From: Allantophomopsis cytisporea
Taxonomy: Eukaryota > Ascomycota > Leotiomycetes > Phacidiales > Phacidiaceae
Reading direction: 5' to 3'
Assembly (NCBI GenBank): GCA_024752435.1
Contig: CP103037.1
Coordinates: 1,240,001 to 1,304,000 of the forward strand
DNA length: 64,000 bases
A program made the position numbers and the translations under genes. The notes under the pieces were generated by a model, which did no database searches, had not been told where the DNA came from, and worked only from the letters and a program-made list of their open reading frames with translations. Below, one piece after another: positions 36,311 through 47,022 of this stretch; the stretch's first letter is position 1; the number at the start of each line of letters is the position of its first letter.

Positions 36311-38165
36311 TTACAACTCATCTTTAACATTCTTCTTGGCACCTCGTTCGGGTTGCTCGTCACATGCGGCAGGACTGCCAACCTCCATACGATAAACACA
36401 CTTCTCCTCTTCAACGACCTTCCAAATCTCGTCCGCCTCTGCACATCCAATAACAACAGTAGTACGGCGGTTTGGACCATTCCAGCAATGAGAGCCATTC
36501 TCATACAGAAGAGCCAGACGTTCACCACTACCGAGTCCCTTACCATCAGTAGGCATCTCCTCATCGACAGTGACTGTGTCGAGGCGCGTGAAGTCGCCCA
36601 TCTTCTGCTGCGAGTGTCCCTTCTTGCTCTTCTGGCTGATCTTGCCCAGCCAGCACAGTTCGTACGTGTACTCACCCGCGTCCTTTGACACACAGGTGCC
36701 TTTCAGCGCACGGAATATGTCCTCGGGTCCGTAGTTCTTGTCCAGATCCTCCTTGCGCTCAGCTACTGTCTTAGTCTTGCTACCCAGCGTCTCCGAAACT
36801 GACTGGTAAGCTTCGCGCGCTTTCTTCACATTGCTCGATTCCGAGCCGGAGCTAGTTGGCTCAGGGAGAATGCCGTTGTCTATGAGAAAGGCGCGCAGAT
36901 CGGTAACTCTGTCATGGACCCAACCGCGGATTGATTCAGGGAGGTATTCCTCGAAACGGTAGACTTGACATTCGGTTAGTAAGTTTCATGCAAGAGTTCG
37001 GGGAGACTGCTTACGAGCATCGATATCGCTCTCCTCCTCTTCACCGTTCTCCCATTCCTCCCATTGTATACCTCCATTCTCGCCATCTGGCTTGGCAATT
37101 TCATCAAGATCGCGGTCTGCAGCATCGTTTGCAGCTCCATCCGAAGCCTTGGCAGCAGCGTAATCCTCCCAAGCCTTGACAGCACGCTTGACACCTTCGT
37201 CGTTAAAGTTGGGGTTGTACTCCTCTTTGAAAGCAGACAAAATAGCCTCAAGCTCCTTGACTTTCTCCCTAGCCTCATCCCTTCCACTCTTGACTCCAAT
37301 GAGCGCTTCTCTCAACTCCTCGATTCTAGCCTTGGCAAGTCCAGCCAATACAGTGACCTTATTGCCCTTACCTGCTGTCTTCACAACCCTTCCCTTTTCT
37401 TTCCTCTCAATATCCTCGTACGTGGCCTTCAAGTTTCTCTCCCTCTCCTCCAATGCGCCAATTTCTCTCTCCAAGCCGTCAATCTCATCCACCAGCTTAC
37501 CACGTAGCTCACCAGCCTCAGCAACCAACTCACCACGTCTCTTGCCCGCCTTGATCATTCGCATGACACGCTCGCTCTCCTTACGCTTCCACTCCATACC
37601 AATAGTTTTGCACTTATCCTCGCATTTTGTGCCGCCGACACCCGCCCATTCATCGCTGCCATCGCAACATCTCTCATGGTCACACACGCCATCGTTAACG
37701 TACGTGAAAGGGATATATTCCGGACGATGACCTTTATTCTTGCAGTAGAATCCGGGAAGTGCAAGAGTAGTATTTGAAGTGCCAGTAGTAGTCCCGGGTA
37801 CAAGTTGGGGTGGGGAGAGCGGCGAGAGGAAGCTACAGGCCGAAGTTCCAGGCTCGTCTGAGCCGTCTGGACAATCGCAGAAATCGTCGTTGACACGGCT
37901 GGCGGCGATAAGGATGTCAGGGTTTGAGATACAGGCAAATGTTTCGGTGCCCTTGTAGTACTTCGCAACTGAAGGTTGGAGTCGGATGTCAGTATACTGG
38001 TAATTGATAATGTAGAGATAATGTAGAGATAATGTACTCGGTAGGTAGCTTGGGGGGATTCATTAACGTACAATCTGGGCCTACGCCTCGAGGACGAATT
38101 GACTCTGCCGCAAAAGCTGTGCTCGCGGCAGTTCCTAGAAGCACCAGAGCTTCAATTCCCTTCAT
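36311..38165 (-). CDS. glucosidase II regulatory (beta) subunit, ER
   Basis: Exons 38165-38072, 37968-37015 and 36963-36311 give 566 residues. Introns are 103 and 51 nt (donors GTACGT and GTAAGC). The subunit holds the catalytic alpha chain of glucosidase II in the endoplasmic reticulum and helps trim glucose from N-glycans. A signal peptide covers about residues 1-20, followed by RPRGVGPDFAKYYKG. Two LDL-receptor-A-like modules follow, with DDFCDCPDGSDEPG and DGVCDHERCCDGSDEW. Next is a long charged coiled coil (roughly residues 150-270), then an acidic stretch EEWENGEEEESDID. The C-terminal MRH (mannose-6-phosphate receptor homology) region includes YTYELCWLGKISQKS, GSHCWNGPNRRTTV and VYRMEVGSPAAC. 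The protein ends in KDEL, a retrieval signal. The start at 38165 is chosen over an upstream in-frame ATG at 38192 because it begins the signal peptide. Confidence 0.93.
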
Positions 38166-38475
38166 TGTGTTTGTTGTGGATTCAATGTGCAATGTCAGGT
38201 TGGTGTCGTAGATACAGGACAGCTATCTGAAGCTCGCTAGATCAAACAGTGCAAACATGTCAATGCGTGGGCTTCTGCTCCAACAAAAGTCACTCTCACA
38301 ACATACATACTGATATCTCTTCAGAGTGATGTTTACCAGTCTGGTTGTGAGGTAGCATTCAACAACGAAGTCTCGAACATATGAAGCTTAGTCTCTACTG
38401 CAAACAACAGCAATCCCTCTCGAAATCTCAGACCCTGCCAAAATCCTACACAATATAACGAAAAAAGTCATAACC
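38166..38475. promoter_or_regulatory. bidirectional promoter, 310 bp
   Basis: The start codons of the glucosidase II beta gene (minus) and the dihydroneopterin aldolase gene (plus) are only 310 bases apart, head to head, so both promoters must lie here. No clear TATA box is seen. Confidence 0.55.
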
Positions 38476-39604
38476 ATGCCATCCCTCAGCAGCTTCGAGT
38501 TTACCAAACAGGTCGGCGAAGCGCACACAGTAATTCGTGTTCGAAATCTACAATGCACAGCCTGTGTAGGAACCGATGCATGGGGACGATCCAATGCTGT
38601 ACAGCCTGTTCTGATCTCCGCAACGGTGGCTCTGAAGCAGGAGTTCGAGTCTGCGGCGCAAAGCGATCAGGTCAACAATAGCACAGTTCACTATGGGATT
38701 CTCAGCAAGGCTCTACTGAAAGGCGCGCAGCTATTCTCAAGCCCTCCTGGTGAAGGTGGAAAATCTCTCAGTTTGATTGATTTTACAGAAACCCTGTTTA
38801 CAACGCTCCTAGGTCCTAGATTCGATAGCGGAGTGCGGGCCTTAAAATTGGAAGCTGGTGTTGAGTCGGTGCTGGATATTGCTTTTGTGAAGGCTGTAGA
38901 GATTACGATCAGGTTACCGAAGGGCTCGTTGCTAGGTGCAGGTGTTAGTTATACTTCGGGATATGCAGGGTTCGTGCATAATGATGCTACAAGAATTCAC
39001 TGCTCAGCGTTTCGAACGGCTTTAAAGATTCATGATCTCGATATACCGACTTTAGTTGGTGTCAATGCTATTGAGCGAGGGGCGAAGCAGAGAGTTGTCA
39101 CCAACATTGAGATTGATATGTTCTACTTCAATGAAGATACAAGCAACACTTACGCAGAGCTCGAGCAGTTGGTAGTTAAAGTGAGTTTCTATTTACCCAA
39201 ATTTATAAACACTGAGGCTGATGGTATCCAAGACAATCGACGAATCTTCCTTCGAGACTCTCGAGTCACTAGCAGAATATCTCAGCCGACGCGTGATTTA
39301 CCATTACATCTTCCCCACAATCATGGGTGTCGGACAGGATGGCAGTTACTCTGAAGAGGCATCAGCGAGTCTCCAGGGAGACCCGAGGTTTGATCAATGG
39401 CCAAAGATCAAGATATCTCTGGAAAAGCCAACAGCTGTGACCTTTGCAGATGCACCTGCGATCGAAATCATCCGGCCATCGGCACCAACAGCTAGTAAAT
39501 CCAATTTGGAGCTGTGGAACCAATTTGGACGCCTTCGACCCCCAAAGGTGCCGTTCCCGCTGCAGGGTAGCATTGAGGATTGGATCAAGCAGAACCCATC
39601 TTGA
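38476..39604 (+). CDS. dihydroneopterin aldolase (FolB) domain protein
   Basis: Exons 38476-39180 and 39233-39604 give 358 residues. The 52-nt intron has donor GTGAGT and acceptor CCAAG and joins in phase 0. Dihydroneopterin aldolase splits dihydroneopterin to hydroxymethyl-dihydropterin in folate synthesis. The sequence looks like two FolB-type repeats. The first has IRVRNLQCTACVGTDAWGR near residue 20, ALKQEF, and YGILSKALLKGAQ near residue 75. The second has IHDLDIPTLVGVNAIERG near residue 195, VVTNIEIDMF, and SSFETLESLAEYLSRRV near residue 240. In many fungi FolB is fused to pyrophosphokinase and dihydropteroate synthase (Fol1); here neither follows, so this is a separate FolB protein. 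The C-terminal 60 residues, after FADAPAIEIIRPS, are unrecognised. Confidence 0.85.
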
Positions 39605-39932
39605 GTGATGGTTGATACAAGATTATTGCTATCAGTCGAGGAACGCCAACATCAACTTCGGTTGTCAGAATGTTACCAACAAGTCGTAGCTTATTGGCAC
39701 AGCCATAACTCACGTACTATAAAGGTGCTATGATTACACTTGACATATACCTAATTGAGGCTAGAGATTGTCTGAAGCGTTGGCTGTAAAGCATCTCTTA
39801 ATGCCTTCATAATCGAGAATGTCTTATCAACTTGACGAATCCTCCTTTGGGATATTCTCAATATCATATTTGCTCTTCTCTTCATAACCTCTAATGTTCA
39901 TTTACGCAACTTACTTAGGCATGCGAGTACGT
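39605..39932. other. convergent 3' spacer
   Basis: About 330 bases between the stops of the FolB gene and the NGI1-like gene; presumably both 3' untranslated regions. Nothing else seen. Confidence 0.6.
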
Positions 39933-40826
39933 CTAGGCGATTTTCTCTGCAGCAGCTACCTTCTTGCTGAGAGGAACATCTCCACTAGTGATCTCGTCAA
40001 CAAAGTTGGGATCCGGATCATACAGCATTACATGGAAGTGCTCCACGGCATGTATACTTTTTAAACTTTTCCAGTTCTTGAACCAGACGACCTTGGAGGA
40101 TTAGTGAGAAAATGTCATATATGATAGGAACATTCTTAAAGGATGGTATGACTTACGTTTTCTTTTGGGACTTTGGTGCAAAACGTTTCGTTTACATAAT
40201 CCTCAATTTCATGTCTAGCTTTGGGTGTCAAGTCACCTGTTTCAAGGTCTTCTTCAAGATCGAATTTCGTCCAAACAACTAGATGGACGATCTTTGGATC
40301 CATACCATATGGCCAATCATTCCAAAGGACTTTGAGATCTGTGAGGTCTTGGAATGGTGCGGCCACAGCTTTGGCAGGTTCAGACCATTTCAGACGCTCA
40401 GAAAGTACGAAAGCCATAACTGAACCATATCTGTTACATACAACAAATCAGTTTTGTGATTATTAGCAGGTGATGAGCTTCGTTTGATGGTCTTACTGTT
40501 TCTTAAGTCCCCACATGTACTGTAGATATCTCCGTAGGCCCAAGGGCGAGCGTTGAAAGAGGTCCAAGCGGTTCCGCTGACATAGGTCCTGCACTAATAC
40601 GCGTAGTCTTCACTTCAACAACGTTGTTCATACGTAGAAAGGAGGGATGTTAGTTGAACCAACCTTCCGTCCACGTTCGTATGTGGTAATCCTCATCACG
40701 TGCGCTGATTATCCCGAGATCCTTCTCACTCAGTCCTCGCAGATATTCGGGGCATTCTGTGGTGCACTGGTCTGGGGGCATGTTGGCATGCCAGTAAGGC
40801 ACAGCCCGTTCAATGGTTTCCGCCAT
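39933..40826 (-). CDS. NGI1-like protein (DUF3605)
   Basis: Four exons, 40826-40664, 40593-40497, 40430-40157 and 40091-39933, give 230 residues. The introns are 70, 66 and 65 nt (donors GTTGGT, GTAAGA and GTAAGT). The protein matches the fungal DUF3605 family, often named N-acetylglucosamine-induced protein 1 after a Candida gene; its function is not established. Family stretches recovered by splicing are DLGIISARDEDYHIRTW, NRLDLFQRSPLGLRRYL, YGSVMAFVLSERLKW, WNDWPYGMDPKIVHLVVWTK, VVWFKNWKSLKSIHAVEHFH and VMLYDPDPNFV. No signal peptide or membrane segment, so it is likely cytosolic. The start chosen, ATG 40826, opens the conserved reading frame; an open frame extends further upstream but without family similarity. 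Confidence 0.88.
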
Positions 40827-42886
40827 CGATGAAAATGGTTTTATATAATATCTTTGCAGGACATGACAATGAAGACCATAGAGAAGGGTGGTAGTGAAAT
40901 CCCTCCTCTTGACGATGATAGATTCGATTGAAGACGTCGTTGACTTGTTGTGCTGCCCGCACAACTTAGGGGTCTGCGGTAGCTTCGCTTAGAACATATC
41001 GTGATACTTACTCTACTCTACTTAGACTTAACTATGTGGAGCACCATGCACCAATGCGCAAGGCAAACAGGTGTGGAAAGGGTCAAGGTGATTGATTGAC
41101 AAGACCAAGCTGCGACCCATGCTCCTTAGTAACAGCTTTGGCAGCCGTTAGCCCCGGTCATGAAATGTTGTGGGGGCAGAGACATCGACCGCCAGATCCA
41201 CCCATTGCAATTCATTGCTGTATTCGTATTTACACTCCGAAAGTGTAGATTGAAAATCATCAGTATCAAGATCAATGGCGGACGGACACACTGGGAGGAA
41301 GGGGATCCACAGCAGTTCGCAATGTACGGGACGGAAACATCCTCATCGATGATGCTATCTGTCGTATTCTATCGCCAGGAATTACTCACAGAGATTCATC
41401 ACAAGATCACCTCTTCATCTCAATTGCCCACGCCCTCTGCACGCTTTTAATCTATGATATACGGATGACATGAATGACAGCTGCCTCGGGCTCCGTGCAT
41501 GTGTACGTAAGTGTACGTGAGTGAGTATGGAACACGGAATGCATAAGGTGCAACACGGAATATAACCAATCTATGTAGCACTTCTGGTTATTCTCTTATT
41601 AAATGAAAGAAATCATCTCAGCTCGGCTTCCCACACAGTGAATGTTTTCGAGGCTGACGGCAGTGTGCTCCGTACTCTGTACATCTATTACATCTATTAC
41701 ATCTATCTCCGTAGTCCGTACTCTGTCACTCTGCTGTGGATGTGCCCCTGCTCCCTCTCTCTACCAACCATTTTCATCCCAGCATGGTTTGTGACTGCAC
41801 ACCTTTTGGCCGCAGTTTCAGGTCGGAAGGAATAACTGGAATAATATCCTCACGATATTATGGGGCAGTTGCCATCGTTTGTGCCCCTGCAGAGATGGAT
41901 GACTGACCTTCCGCCATTCACCAGTAGAGCGGCCTCATCGGTGCATCATTGTTAATCCTCATCTCAAACAGCTCACTCCAAGTCGCTCATCTGGAACTGG
42001 GTGGTGCCAGCACACACACACCTTCCAAGAGATCGATAATTGGATTCGGGCATGGAGTGCAGGTCAGGTACGAAAAGGTACAGAAACCATGGCTGACTGA
42101 AAGATCCCGAGAGGGCTGCAAGAATAGAGAGAGGTCGAGTTGGACGTTGACAACCCACATGGTTTTATTCATCTGCTTATATCCTTATATCCAACGAGTG
42201 ACAGGTCAATTTCAATGTCGGATAGCAACATGTGTCAACGGCGTGTGTATGACTGCACACAAATGCTCTCTATTTCACACTCCTGCTCGCATGCTGTGTC
42301 GCCTTGGAAAAGAAAAGAGTGTGCGCTCGAGCCCCCATCAGCACGTTTCGCCAGTCGTTATGTCGAGAGCTCTCCGACATGATTTGCTCCCTCTGCTGCC
42401 AGGGCTGTCTCCGTTTGAATATCCTACAGAGTGTCTGTGCTGAAGCGTGCATTGTGGCCTTTACAGCTCCTCAACCAAGACCTCTTTTGCGCTATCTATC
42501 ACTCGCCAGGAACATTAATGGGCAAGATTCTCATTCCCGATTTCGCTGATGCTTGTTTTCTTGAGGCGTGCCCTTGCTCAGATCCTGGCGACCATCAGTT
42601 CCATTGGAGCCCACTTGTACCGTCCATGGCTAAGTACTGCCTTTCGTTCTTGTCCATGTATATCATTTCCTCGTGCCCGCCTTTCTTGTCATGTCACCTC
42701 CCGCGCCACCGCTCTGTGTGTCGTGGTCTGGGAATCTTCGTTACTATCTGACTGACTCGATCTGTCTTGCATTCACTTCTTTCCTTCTTCTATCGACCCG
42801 TTCTCGATTCTGGGGAGCTGGTCTACTCGAATGATGTCTTAACCACAGGAAGCTTATATCGAGTTTGGGAATATCTGATTCTCAAT
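40827..42886. other. divergent promoter region, 2 kb
   Basis: Lies between the NGI1-like gene start (minus) and the Ser/Thr-rich gene start (plus). A plus-strand open frame at 41949-42443 (164 codons, no ATG at its start) is the longest, but its content is unrecognisable and minus-strand frames overlap it. TACGGAG on minus occurs near 41669. Pyrimidine-rich sequence from 42600 onward fits a 5' leader. Confidence 0.5.
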
Positions 42887-43891
42887 ATGCAGAGGCTACC
42901 GTTACTGGCACTACTTGTGCTCTTGATAGGATTAGTTATGGGTAATCCGACCGTTCTACTTCACGGACATCTGGGGAAGCGTGACGGAGATGGGGATGCC
43001 TCTACTTCGACATCATCGATTCCCTCGTCCTTATCTTCTACTTCAGTCTCTTCAGTGGAGACATCAAGCGCGATTTCGCTGTCGAAGACAAGTGCATCGC
43101 TCAAATCAATATCAACTTCAACCGGCACTTCAGACTCGACAGATCCAGAAAGCATAACTATTCCTTCTCATTCTTCTCCTACTTCAACTTCAATAGACTT
43201 CTCTTCTCTTCTCTCTTCATTATCTGACGACATCCACACGAAAAAGACAACAGCTCTTTCCACATCTCTTACAGCTTCATCGACACCCACAACTTCAATA
43301 GAAACATCAAAAGCAACTTCAACAAGCACAACAAGCATGGCATCCTCGACATCCACTTCGGACTCGGTTCCGACTTCTAGTTCTCATTCAAACAGTCACC
43401 GCGACCTCGTAATATCCCTTTCAACTATCCTCTCATTCTTCGGCCTCATAAGCCTCATTCTCATCATCTATCTTCTCATCCGACGCCGTCAGCGCTCAAA
43501 GACCCGCCCCAGCACGCCTATAACGGATACCGAAATTGCACAATGGCGAGGCACATCGATGTCGCCTCTAACCCGTCCTCCAAGCACGCCGCAGTCTCAA
43601 CACCAGACTTACAAATCGTATGGCGAAAATGAATTTCTTCGAGGTTACGCAAGTTCCAAGGTAGCTCGTGCTCCAAATTCGCGGGTTGGATTAACGGATG
43701 AGACGGTTCCTGGCGATGTACCGTTCGTTGGGAAAAGGAGGGCGAGCAAGCTAAGCAAACATGCGTACGGCCCCAGCGTCAGTAAGAGTGTGCGCAGTGA
43801 GGATGAACGACCTGTCACGTGGTATGACGATGATGCTGTATTACAGAGAAACAGTATGCCTCGGAATGGTGATAAGGATGAATACAGTTGA
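42887..43891 (+). CDS. Ser/Thr-rich single-pass membrane protein
   Basis: Single exon, 334 residues from ATG 42887. The same frame is open upstream to 42767, but only from a non-ATG codon, and the signal peptide (about residues 1-19, LPLLALLVLLIGLVMG) begins right after this ATG. Residues about 38-170 are more than half Ser and Thr, fitting a heavily O-mannosylated stalk. A single membrane helix follows (about residues 175-197, IILIIYLLI-type), flanked inside by RRRQRSKTR. The roughly 130-residue cytosolic tail has Pro/Ser-rich parts and basic patches such as GKRRASKLSKHAYG. The layout resembles cell-wall stress sensors of the Wsc/Mid2 type, but no WSC Cys module is present, so it could also be a mating or polarity factor. 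No family is recognised. Confidence 0.75.
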   Translation: MQRLPLLALLVLLIGLVMGNPTVLLHGHLGKRDGDGDASTSTSSIPSSLSSTSVSSVETSSAISLSKTSASLKSISTSTGTSDSTDPESITIPSHSSPTSTSIDFSSLLSSLSDDIHTKKTTALSTSLTASSTPTTSIETSKATSTSTTSMASSTSTSDSVPTSSSHSNSHRDLVISLSTILSFFGLISLILIIYLLIRRRQRSKTRPSTPITDTEIAQWRGTSMSPLTRPPSTPQSQHQTYKSYGENEFLRGYASSKVARAPNSRVGLTDETVPGDVPFVGKRRASKLSKHAYGPSVSKSVRSEDERPVTWYDDDAVLQRNSMPRNGDKDEYS

Positions 43892-46800
43892 TCTATTGGT
43901 TGGGTTCGTTGTTTGTTTACGGGGGGCTTGGGTTTGGCTTCATGCCGATGGGACGGTCAGCTTGATTGGTATTGGATTGGGAGGAAATAAGGCGTTGATT
44001 TCTTGTCATGGCATATTTATTCCCCATTGTCATTGGTTTCGTTTCTTGTCCTGAAGGACAAGAAACTGGATTTCTTGGTGGCAGCACTGTATTATCTTTG
44101 AACTTCATATATATCCCCTTCGACGCTATTTATCACACAGCTCATTTCATTTAGACTTGATACTGGTTCGAGACTTGTATAACAAATTGGTATTGACGCT
44201 CATGAGCTTTTGTTGCTGTGAATGGATGGATTTCATGAGTTTGATGATCTGAGGTATTTATGTCCTTAGCAGTATGTCTTGGCTCTGAAGTCAGAGAATC
44301 CCCAGAACCTATAGAAGCTACGACTATACTTTTTATAGAGATAGATTTTACGGAAGCTCGTAGCAAGAAGGCTCATAGCAGTTGGAGTAATGCATGGTCT
44401 CACAGCTTTTACTCTTGAATTAAACAGACGCTGCCTTATAGACGTGGTCTATCAATCTTCCACTCACCTTCGCTAACCATTGTGTCTTGAGATTAATTGT
44501 ATAAACAAAATGTGGTCTTCTCTGTCCCCACTGACTTCTTCTTCAACTCCTCAGCTAGCTTTTCAGCTCTTCATGCATTTCAGGACCTTAGCTTGCCAAC
44601 TTGCCTACGTACCAGTCCTATTTCCTCTAATGCTGCTATCATAGTATATTTGGATCTCTTCGCTCGTTGTCCTTCGACCTTGCTCTCGACCCGCAATACT
44701 TATCCTACTTATTCTCTCTGCCACATTTCAAGTTGCGTGAGGATTGCTCTCGACGACTCAAGCCGTCTTACTCGTGCCCCAATTACTATAGATAATAAAG
44801 GCTTTGGGGTCTGAATCCTTCATGTATATCATTCGAGCGCTTGTTTTACTAGAGGCAGTTCAGCGGTACTGATGCACATATCCTCTGGCTAGTGAACTTC
44901 ATTTTCTGGCTTGAGAGTGAGAATTGGAATTCCTCCAAGGGACTCGCGAGGTCGTTCCATTGAGCCTTTCGTGTATTGGTCAGCTTGGGCGTTTTCTGTG
45001 TGTCTTCTCAAATTGGGATAGAAGCGTAAGTAGGATGTTGAACACAAAGGTAAGCAAATCGGATTTATGTTGCAGTCTTTCGGCGTCAAACAAATATCGC
45101 TGTGATGATTCACTCGCTGAGTCTCAATAATTGAACCCCACATCCAGAACGTCACGGTAGGTTTTATATGCCTTTAATCCAAGGCACCACATTGGACATC
45201 AACACACCGGGACAAAGAGTTCTTCAGCCCATCCGCACCGTTCATGAGCTGCACCTTTCCTAGGCACGTAGGCCAAAATTATATACAAAATCCGCCGCAA
45301 ATCCGCGCCGCGATAAGTGTCCATCCACCGCAAACGCCAGATATGTACAGACAGCTTCCCCGCCTCGGCCTGGCCCGAAATCTGTACGTAGTATTCGAGC
45401 ATCACTGCAAAGCTGAAAGCTTCTCACTACTCAACCTGTGCCGAACCTCTCACTTGAGACTTTTACACAAATAGACATGGAAACGAAGAACATACATACG
45501 TAAGAAGGCATAGCGGCGGGGCTTAAACGCGGGGCAACTCAAATTGACTTACAATTGACACTACGTATGTTGAAGGCTCTGTCCACAGACCTTGTAGGAT
45601 AGCCAACCCACTCTCGCCTTCTTATCTAACGTGGACGGACAGAATTCTCATGATTATAGAATAGGCAGGCGAACGTAATTGCAAATGGTTCGTTCTTGGA
45701 AGACCAAAGCTCGCCAGTAACATACTTCTTCCTCTCTTGAGTAATACATCATCGGAGCGGAGCGTGCCGAGGTCGAACCTCTGAACATTCTCGCGAGCTG
45801 GCTTGGCTGCGTTCTTGCGTTTACGCTGTGTCGGTAGATGCTGCGCTTCTCTCACATCATCAATGTAAGATCTGCTAGTTACCAGCAGGGAGACCATCCA
45901 CCATAGTTGTTGTCGACTGGTAGTGGTGGAGTTCTTTCGCTCTCGAAGATTTGTGATGATGGGTCTTGGATTGTCAGTCGCGTAATTGAGGCGGCGACCT
46001 TAATTCCGCACTTGGAGAATCCTCAAGGTGCTTTCATTTGTTCTTTCGCGGCGACTAGGCGCGATGCGGGCGGGCATGGATGTCTTTGCGCTTTGCGTTT
46101 TGCGGCTTTGACTAGGCGATAAGAGGCTGCGGTAGAGAGGCATCGAATTCCAGAGCAGTGATAAGGACAGGGGAAAGACTCACTGAATTGGATTTAATTG
46201 ATGGAACGTCACGAGAGTGGAGGGATATGCACAAGTGCGTACGTGCATATGAATACATAGATAGATATACAAGGGCGTATGAAAGCATTACCATACTTAA
46301 TCCTTCGTTATTAGCTATTTTGCGTCCTATCGCAGCAGTTTTTAAGTAACATGTCTGCCCAGCGTGACAACTGAAACCAAAACTGATAGTGATAGCACAA
46401 TCGATAACCAAATGCCCAACTCAATCCACTATCATCCGCAATCCCTCCAGATCCATACGGTACATCTCATATCATCTCAACTCATCCTACACCGTCGTCC
46501 ACTCACGTTCATTCGGAGTATCTGTCTATCTATATCACCATCAATCTCACGCTGAATAACCTTACCTCACCTTACCTTACCGTGCTTGACCATACACCGT
46601 ACCGTGACCATAGCCGCAGCAGGTAAAGCGAATCAACCAACCACCAAACGAATTGCCCATCTGCACCTGCACCTGCACCTGCACGGCGCCGCCTGCCGAG
46701 CTTGGTACTCAACCTCGTCTCGTACCTGATCTTCCTCCGCTCCTTGTAGCTGTTCTCGTCATCGGAGATCTAAAGTGAATACCTAGTCTATCAACAAACG

Positions 46801-47022
46801 TTTGGTTGCTGCTTCTCAAATCCTACATCTAGAAAGCCATCCGCTCCTCAAACCTGAGTGCACTTTGTAACCCAAAACATCTCACGTTTCTGTTTCACTC
46901 ACGATTAAGCTTCGTTGAGCGGTCCATCCTATATCCGCTCACACCCAATTCCCTCCTCACTCCCTCCTCATTCATCCTCTACAGCTACTAAAGCCCCATC
47001 TAACAACCCCGTCGTCATCACC
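43892..47022. other. gene-free spacer, 3.1 kb
   Basis: Begins with the 3' region of the Ser/Thr-rich gene, including the inverted repeat at 44041-44066. An open frame at 44497-44814 (plus) and its antisense look like decayed coding sequence but are unrecognised (see findings). A minus-strand frame at 45622-45897 and a plus-strand frame at 45907-46122 are also unrecognised. From 46550 to 47020 there are ACCTTACC and CACCTGCACCTG short repeats and a pyrimidine-rich leader of the URC1 gene. Confidence 0.5.
44041..44066. repeat. perfect inverted repeat, 12-bp arms
   Basis: GTTTCTTGTCCT, a two-base GA loop, then its exact reverse complement. It lies 150 bases after the stop of the Ser/Thr-rich membrane gene, probably in the 3' untranslated region, and could form a hairpin in RNA. 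Confidence 0.9.

Noticed and set aside
41949..42443. 164-codon plus-strand open frame
   Set aside because: It lacks an ATG at its start, has mixed unrecognisable content, is crossed by minus-strand frames, and sits in the upstream region of the gene at 42887.
45770..45785. GAGGTCGAACCTC resembling a T arm
   Set aside because: It is only a short self-complementary stretch; no cloverleaf can be formed on either strand.
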